This document shows positions 56,816 through 64,000 of a stretch of 64,000 nucleotides of DNA, one piece after another. The notes beneath the pieces are model-generated. The model was given only the letters and a program-made list of their open reading frames with translations. It was not told the DNA's origin and ran no database searches. Made by a program: the position numbers and the translations under genes. Within the stretch, counting starts at the first letter, position 1. Each line of letters opens with the position of its first letter. The stretch is from Rhabditophanes sp. KR3021 (Eukaryota > Nematoda > Chromadorea > Rhabditida > Alloionematidae): NCBI GenBank assembly GCA_963281155.1, contig CAUJLY010000002.1:5890001-5954000 (forward strand). Reading direction: 5' to 3'.

Positions 56816-57934
56816 TTAAAAGTTTGCAAGATCCCAGTCATAAGGATCGTAATAATTGATATTGTTTGCCACCATTATCTTGACGCAATAAGTTTTGAGG
56901 TAATCATAGTCTACAACATCATAGTAGTCCCAATTGTCGATGACTGAAAGCAGTCTATGGAAAGAACGAAACTTGTACTGACGTAACTTTTCTTTGTCCC
57001 AGTGGCGGAAGGCACTTTTCTTGTCGAAGACTTGGTCTTTTTCGGCTTTTCGAAGGTGAGACCAGGGTAGTTTTCCGTGAGCACCTCCCATTATGCTGTA
57101 CAGCCAGGATTCGATGTCGTCACGTGGTGATGAGTGCCAATTGCGCATTACTGGAATCGAAGCATAGGTCAAGGTACCGACGTAATTTTTTGGTCTATTA
57201 AAGTGTTTGTGACTGAGGATCCGACCATCTGAAGTTTTGTGTCTTTTGGCAATGCCGAAGTCAATCAACTTGATAGAATTACTATTTGCACTCGACAACA
57301 CAAAATTAGCCAACTTGATGTCTTGGTGGACGTACCCCGTCTTGTGGAATGCCTCAATACCAGCCAACATCTGAACAGCAATTCGAACCAAAGTACTTCC
57401 ACTGTAGCGATGCTTGTTTAGACCTTGCATAATTGACTTCAAATCCTTTCCTTCCAAAGACATTACAATAAAACATCCGTCCATTTGGCAGTGAGCAGTG
57501 AAAATTCTGCAAAAGAATTCCTTAGAAATCTTGTTGACTTTAGTCAAGAGCTTATATTCACGGCGAAAGGAATTAAGAGACGAGATCATCTTGACGGCAT
57601 ACTTTCTCTTTGAGTTAAGCGAGTGAACTTGATAACAAGCTCCATATCCACCCGTTCCAACTAAAGGACCCAACCGATGGTGAGGTAAATGTTGACGTAA
57701 CAATTGTTCCAAGTTTAATTGGGAAAAAGCATCGGACCCAAAACTATTAATAGACATGTCAAGCTCTAAAAGTTTACATATTAATTAAGGTTAAAATGGT
57801 TAGGACATACCACTTGATTTGACATAAGATTCAACCGTCTCATCATTCCCATTCTCGTAATGATCATAATGGCGGGCCTCAATTTTACGTTGATGAGGCT
57901 GTGCATTGGCTTGGCAAACTATAGGTGCACTCAT
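56816..57934 (-). CDS. Casein kinase 1-like Ser/Thr kinase (nematode TTBK/CK1 type)
   Basis: Protein kinase of the CK1 group, the branch greatly expanded in nematodes and often sperm-enriched. Exons are 57811..57934 and 56816..57765 with a 45-nt intron, giving 357 aa. Kinase motifs: glycine loop LGPLVGTGGYGACYQV, VAIK-type lysine in YAVKMISS, catalytic loop YVHQDIKLANF, DFG in IKLIDFGIAKR, and the CK1-specific VGTLTYASIPVMRNWHSSPR with DDIESWLYSI. The catalytic HRD arginine is Gln (HQD) and the usual P after DIK is Leu, so activity may be altered; the catalytic Asp, Lys and Asn are kept. It lies 293 bases downstream of LIN-10 on the same strand. Confidence 0.9.
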
Positions 57935-58227
57935 AGCAAACCTCGCTATCAAACAAATTTTCTAACTATGTTTTATATACTCACATACAATGCAAAATCT
58001 ACATACTATCAACATTCAAATTTATTCCTTTTAATTTATCTTTTATATTTAAAATTATTATAAACAATCATTAGATTGAGAGAGAAAAGAGTCATAATAT
58101 AACAATATATAAATAATCAGTAACATTGCTCAAAATTGTAAAATATTTTTTGTTTGTTTTGTTTATTCATTGATATAGATGAGCAATCATACCCACTTGA
58201 GGAAATAATATTATAAATACACATGTC

Positions 58228-61200
58228 TTAAATATAGTTTGGAGCTTCTTGGCCCGTAAGCAAACGAAACATTGAAGTTGGCATTGTTTTCATGTGGATT
58301 TCACCAGTTGCCGTTGCCAGTAAATTCACGATTATTTCATGAGCTACTGCTACAACACTTTTGTGGTTGATTTCGATGATACGATGACCTAAAATAAGAA
58401 AGGATAATAGAATGTTACTTTTAAATAATTTAGACAAAATCAATTTTTGATGATATTTGTAATTCATTTTAAAACAATTTAGCGCCTTTTTGAGTCGAAT
58501 GTATTAGATCAAAAAACAGTATTAATTAAGTCATTTAAATTTTTTGACCAATTATTGCTATATTCCTAATCTTTGTAAGATTATACTAATTATGGCAAAG
58601 AAAAGAGTTTTGGAGGTAAATCAAACGCGATTGATCTCTTGGATTAAGCTATTGTTATTCAGGATTCTGTCAATGAACAATCGCTAAAGTGTTTCCTTCT
58701 GATAAGAAACAATATGACTTATGGCTGTCGTAGCAAAATTATTTTTTGTCTAATACTCCTCAAAAGGCCTCAGTACGAATAATTTAATAATATTTGCTAA
58801 TTGTAATAAACCCATAATTTCTAATAATGTTTACCAGTTAATTAGTTAATTACTTACCTACCCGAATCCCACCCCTTTCGGCAATTCCACCCCTTAACAA
58901 AGAACAAATGACTCCATTTTGAACTGAAAATCCTAGTTGAAATTTTTTGTCCGGTCTTTTGATTCTGACTTCAACGACTGGTGGCGTCGAAACCACGGTC
59001 AGTCTAACAGCCGTGCTAGTCTTTGCCTTCTTGATGTTAGATTGAGCTGACACCAAGGGCAACCCGACCAATGAAATCCCATTGATTGCTATAATCTGAT
59101 CACCAATATTTAAATTATTCGACCGAGCAGCTGCTCCACCGGGCGCTAAATTAGCTACAACAACTGTTGGTAGCATAGACCCCCATCCAGATTCAACAAC
59201 AACTATTCCAAGGCATTCGCCAACCTTTTTAGGAACAATAACATCTTTTTGGGTTTCTTTTCGAGCGAACATTTCCAACTCTTCTCCTAGTAATTCTTGC
59301 GAATTCAAGACTTCTTGATAATCAGATTCTCGAAGGTAATCAGGGTCTTCAATCCCATTAGCTCTTAAAAACTCGACATACGCCACCTTAAAAGCCTGTC
59401 CGATAGATTGAGCTATAAAAGCAGCCTCGTCACTCTCGAAAACATGGCAAACAACTCGTGGAGCCTTTTTAATAGCACAACCACTGCCAGGATCTTCCAA
59501 CGACGGTGAATTCGACATACGTCTAGCCATCAAAACAACCAAATCTCCTATATCGGCAATGTAACTAATTGTCCTAAGAGCATGATCCATCAAAATATCC
59601 TGCCTGACGTCAGTATCCGAAATGCGCTGCAAATCTGTATTCAAAACCATGATCTTTTCAGTCGATATGAACAAATCTATCTCAGTACTAGGCTGTATTT
59701 CGCCTTCTGGGGCCTGCGAAAACACAAGTTATTAGATAAGTTGAATAAAACAATTCTTACCTTAACTCTGGCAACTGCTTCTTGAGCTTGCGACATTCTA
59801 CTAGATTTTGATGGCCTCCCATCGCAAATAAGCTGCGTTGATCCGAGATATTTTGCCCGGAATAGAACTCCTTCGATTAAAACTGCAGGTTCATGAATTA
59901 ATACTAAAAAAGTTCATTTATTCCGTATCAAAAAGACCACCATAAATATATATCAAAATAAGGGCACCACTACATTAAAACAAAAATAAATCCTACTAAA
60001 AACATCGACAAGACAAAACTGAAAAGACAAGCAGAATAAAAACTTACCAAATTAGAAAGAATGATGGAAACGATTTGGATAGAAGTTATATTTATTTTTA
60101 ATTAAAGGGACACAAGAGAAGCTTACTTAGAACATGTAAAAGGAGACAATCCACTGTTGTGGCATATTTTGAAAAGTTAATTTTAAGGACTGGAGAAGTC
60201 GATGAAAGTACTTAGGAGACATTAACTAATGGATGAAGAGAGGTGTCCGGAATTTTAAACTTTCATACTTACCTTCTTTTTTGTTATGATTTGATGGTTT
60301 ACGAGGTTGGAGGTGACTTCCACCATTAGCAGTAATATTCGGTAGGTGTAAAGGTGAATCTTTTGATAATAATTTGTCTGTTTCGATATCCTCATCATCT
60401 TGTTGAGTGGGCTCTTCTTCGATGTCTGCTTGACATTTTTTTTGGTAAGAATCACGCATCACCCAAATTCCATCCTCACCTGGGCCATCTCCATTTTCTT
60501 TGTCTTCGGAAATAGTTTGGTGGTGGTTGTTATTTTTAGTTTCACTCTCCCATCCATTTTCATTTCTGAAACGCGAAGTTGTTTTGTTTGTGGAGGAAGA
60601 AGACGAGCCTGAGTTACAAAAATTAGCTCTCGGTTGAGGAACAGATATAGTAGGTGGAGGTGGAATTTTCATCAAATTAGTAGGTGGACCACCCATAACT
60701 TTAGGTTGTTGCGTCGTCGCTGAAGTCTGACCCAAGTTAGTCGTTCCAGAAGAGGCAGCAATATTCTCTAATAAACTAGGATTCGACTGAAGTTGTGACA
60801 AGATAGCGGCAGCCAACTATAAATGAGGAAAAAATGTCATACATTATGTATTATAATAATTTAAGAGGGACGTGAGAAAGCAACTCTACTATCTACTACA
60901 CTTTAATGATGCTACAAAGACTAAATTTGTTTTTATGTTGGGAAATAATAAAATATTCACCAAAAAAGAAATAACTTACTTCGGGAGTTATATTTGACAA
61001 TTGGGGAGGATCAGCAGATGGCAAACTAGATTGCGAACAATGTAGTGGATTGAAAAACTCATTGCTTAGCGAATTTGGTTGGGCTTCAGCTGAATTAAGC
61101 ATTGTAGAAGATTGACTTGGCGTGCCTGGAGATTGTAAAAATGGATTGAAACGGGCGAAGGAGTTGATAGATGAGGAGGAAGACATATTATTACCTAATT

Positions 61201-64000
61201 GGGGGAGTATTAAACTGAGGCATAGAAGGTGAAAATGGCATTGTTGAGGGCGAGGAGGTTTGGTTGTTGTTTTGATTGTTGTTTTGGTTGCTGTTTTGGT
61301 TGTAGTGATTATTCGGATGATGGGTTTGTTGTTGGTATGAAGACATGGAATTCGAATAATAAGGTGTCGATTGAAAAGTTGTTTGGTCTGTTGGAGAATG
61401 CGATGGAGGATTTGATGGAGGTGAAAAACTTGATTCTAGAGACCGTAGAGTTGGTTTTTGGGGCATATTTTCGTTTGAAGATATTTTTGAAGTTGCATTA
61501 AATGGTAAAGCTGCCTAAAAACGAAAAGTTAAAAAGAGTCTCGTAACGTTAAACATAAAAATAGACATTTAATATTGTAAAACACAACCACACGTTTAGC
61601 AAAACAAAAGGCAAAACACTTTTTATCAGACCTGAGGATTAGCAATTGGCTTAAAAGCTGACTTATTATTATTAGAATATGGAAATGTAGTTGATGTTGG
61701 AGCAGTTTGTGGAGTGTTTTGAGTAGTTGTTCCGAATGAACAATTATTATAGTCCTCATTTGATGTTAGAGAAGACAATAATTGAGCTAACTCTTGACCA
61801 TCAATCTGAAAGAGTTGGAAAAAGATGTGGATGTATGGTAAGTGGATTAAGAGTGTTAACTCAATTTGGTTAGTTATTTTTTATGTGGCAATCTATGTAA
61901 ATAAAGCTTTCTCTTACCTTTCGAACATTTTTATTTTGCGATCTTCTGGTGATTTCCTTTTCAATTTCATTCATTTGCTTTTTAATTAGATCATTTGTCT
62001 GAGTTTCTACTTTACTCATTTTTTCGGCTACAACAGGCACTTCCGTAAGCGTCATTTCTTTGACATTACACTCGAAGCTACTATATTCTTCCACGTCTTG
62101 ATCCACCCGTGCATTTAAATCTTTTTGTATATCCATCAACGTCGAGGAACTGCTATCCGTAGACAATTCCACATTAGCCTGACTTATTTCTTCTACTTGA
62201 TTTAACATTTTATCGGCATCTGCAAAATATTATTAAAAATAAAATCTATTATAACTTTTGGTAATTGCCTCTTCTCGAGGAAGAGACTAAAAATTAGAAA
62301 AATAACAAGTTTTGACTTTATACATTTAACTTAAGCTTATCCAAAAAACATTTAAAACTACTTTTTGGCAGAGCCGATTTATAATAGTCATGATGATAAG
62401 AATATATAAATAATGTAAATATTGTTTAAGGCTTATGATAATCGATGAGTGTAGATGAAGTTCTAATGTCTTGGTGAAAGGAAGATGAGATACACTCATT
62501 ATCTTTATTAAGGTTTAAATTAAAGTAAGCAAAGTTAGTGATATCATTTGTTAAGAGTACACATATATTTTGTGCATGTACACAACGTTTTGATATAAAA
62601 CACGGCATTCCCGCTTCGTCTTGTGGTCATTTAAGTTTTTAACAAATTTGTGAAAAGAAGAATATACACATCTTTGAAAGGCATTTGATAGAAGGAAGTG
62701 CTTAGGGACAGATATTTAGAAAAGTGGGACTTTATAGAGTGGATGTGTTGTTGTGGTAGTAATTGTATTGGCCCACAATATAGATATTGAAAGCAAGTCG
62801 GCATGACTATCAGAAGCGAATGAAAAGGGGCGACGAAGTGTAGAGGAAGCTGGTACCAATAAAGACCCACTATTGCTGGTTTCCGTTGACTTGTGTCATT
62901 TTGTGGTAATGACAATAGCTACAAATAACTACCAGCAAACTTTGTACTCAAATTACAATGTAAACCATTTATAATAGGTACAATTAGCAGGTATTCAGAA
63001 AAAGTTATTTAATTAAACGTTACCCACATCATTTCCTTTACAATTCCTTAACGAGCCAAAAAATGGTTTATTCATGAATTAAAAATAACCTTTATTTAAT
63101 GCTTCTATTTAAATCTAACATATTCACTCAAAAATCTAATATTACCAAATTCCCCTCTTTAATTATACATAATATGCAGTGCCAAAATATTTTCCAAGAA
63201 TTTTAATCTTACAAACACCATTTTAAATTCAAAACACTCATTTAATATATTTTTAAATCTAAACTTTTATTCGATAAATAAAGCCACCACTAATTCCACT
63301 CTATGTAATCAGATTTATGGTAAAAAATTGTTATCTATTTTTCACACGCAGACTTGAGAAAACTTTTCGTCTCAAAAACATATTGTGAGGTTGTAATATT
63401 ATACAAAGGAATTGTTATTTATTTGTGCCTTTGTGAATGAAAAAGAAATTCATTAACGGTTATTAGAATGAAGCAGACATACACGTTCCAATAAAGGTCT
63501 GAGAGGAATTCGATCAATTAGACGTGTATAGAAGTGATAGTGAAAACCATTAAAAATGATAGGGAAGGATAATGTGTTTTTGAGGAAATGAGTTGGTGGC
63601 GTGTGTGCGCGTATATGCATATCAAATTTCATTTACTTACCGTTAGCATTGCACATGATTAAAGGCATCGGACTCGATGACACAGAACCAGATTCAATGG
63701 ATGTCGGTGTTGAGGTGGATATTTTGGAAGGACTTGAGAGTGAATTGAGAGAACTTGCTTGAAGCATTGAATTTTGTTGGGTTAGGAAAAGAGCTGCGGA
63801 GTTCGGATCTTGTTGGAAGCGATTGGCGGCAGCGGACATTATTGTTTGCATGTAGTTGTTCATAACCTCTTGGAATTTGTCAGGACTGTAATCTGATAAA
63901 TTTGGAGGCGGATGGTTGCTTTGAATAGAAGCTAAGAAACTTTGACTAGCTTGGGCGACCTCTTCATTTGTACTACCGGAAGACATAGATGATTTAGAGG
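58228..64000 (-). CDS. lin-10: LIN-10/X11/Mint scaffold: PTB plus two PDZ domains (one frame break)
   Basis: Neuronal and epithelial adaptor that sorts receptors via a PTB domain and tandem PDZ domains. Exons in coding order: 63641..64000 (open to the edge), 61918..62219, 61632..61805, 60980..61514, 60273..60816, 59761..59903, 58858..59713 and 58228..58388. From the ATG at 63986 the protein is 1019 aa once one G is removed from GGGGG at 61201-61205. The N-terminal 630 residues are low-complexity (S, Q, N, P). The PTB domain (about 640-800) has [39 protein letters not shown] and [22 protein letters not shown]1 has [23 protein letters not shown]2 has [20 protein letters not shown] and [14 protein letters not shown]. 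The C-terminus EAPNYI is the conserved X11 tail. Confidence 0.93.
62220..63640 (-). other. lin-10: Long first intron of the LIN-10 gene
   Basis: This 1.4 kb intron is the longest in the window and likely carries regulatory sequence. Short open frames inside it have no splice or composition support. No nested gene or RNA was recognised. Confidence 0.5.

Noticed and set aside
62631..62915. Open frame inside LIN-10 intron 1
   Set aside because: It has no ATG start, no splice support and unconvincing composition.

Overview
The window is nuclear DNA from a nematode. It is AT-rich, has small spliced genes on both strands, very short introns (most 38-51 nt, GT...TTTYAG or TTTTAG) and only one to a few introns per gene. 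It also carries nematode-typical families: a serpentine chemoreceptor, two divergent nuclear hormone receptors, two thaumatin-like proteins, an IgGFc-binding-domain secreted protein and a worm-type casein kinase 1. The sparse tiny introns would fit a Tylenchina-like worm, but that is inference. No rRNA, tRNA, CRISPR array or transposase was seen.

Layout: 1-8.6 kb holds the motor half of a KIF3A-type kinesin-2 (minus, running off the left edge), a LENG8/Thp3-like SAC3-domain protein, MAF1, archease and a 65-residue membrane microprotein. 9-17 kb holds a GT49 glucuronyltransferase, an unrecognised two-part gene, a serpentine receptor, a secreted IgGFc-binding-domain protein with extended GATA sites, and a dead steroid-dehydrogenase exon. 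17-31 kb is a dense housekeeping block: PBDC1, ASNSD1, a coiled-coil protein, TFIIE-alpha, a disordered protein, an alpha/beta hydrolase, spartin, UQCR11, DAD1, an RPP38-like protein, a tail-anchored protein and a protein made of four dsRBD-like repeats. 31-40 kb holds NUP93, COG1, TXNL1, small membrane proteins and an unrecognised nuclear-type protein. 40-49 kb has two tandem duplications, thaumatin-like genes and voltage-gated calcium-channel beta subunits. 51-55 kb has a pair of nuclear receptors. 56-64 kb holds a small secreted protein, a CK1-like kinase and LIN-10/X11/Mint, which reaches the right edge.

Themes: several genes share short divergent promoters (PBDC1/ASNSD1, TFIIE-alpha/neighbour, DAD1/RPP38-like). 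LIN-10 and the calcium-channel beta subunits are neuronal scaffold and channel genes set in the largest non-coding stretches. Five otherwise well-conserved genes carry single-base frame breaks (six in all), mostly in homopolymers, while their introns, catalytic motifs and overall lengths are intact. This points to residual indel errors in the assembly rather than to pseudogenes. I did not find a clearly new multi-gene system. The best candidates for novelty are the four-repeat dsRBD protein, an ASNSD1 that has lost its glutaminase nucleophile, a gene-conversion tract in the thaumatin pair, and a nested mini-gene in a COG1 intron.
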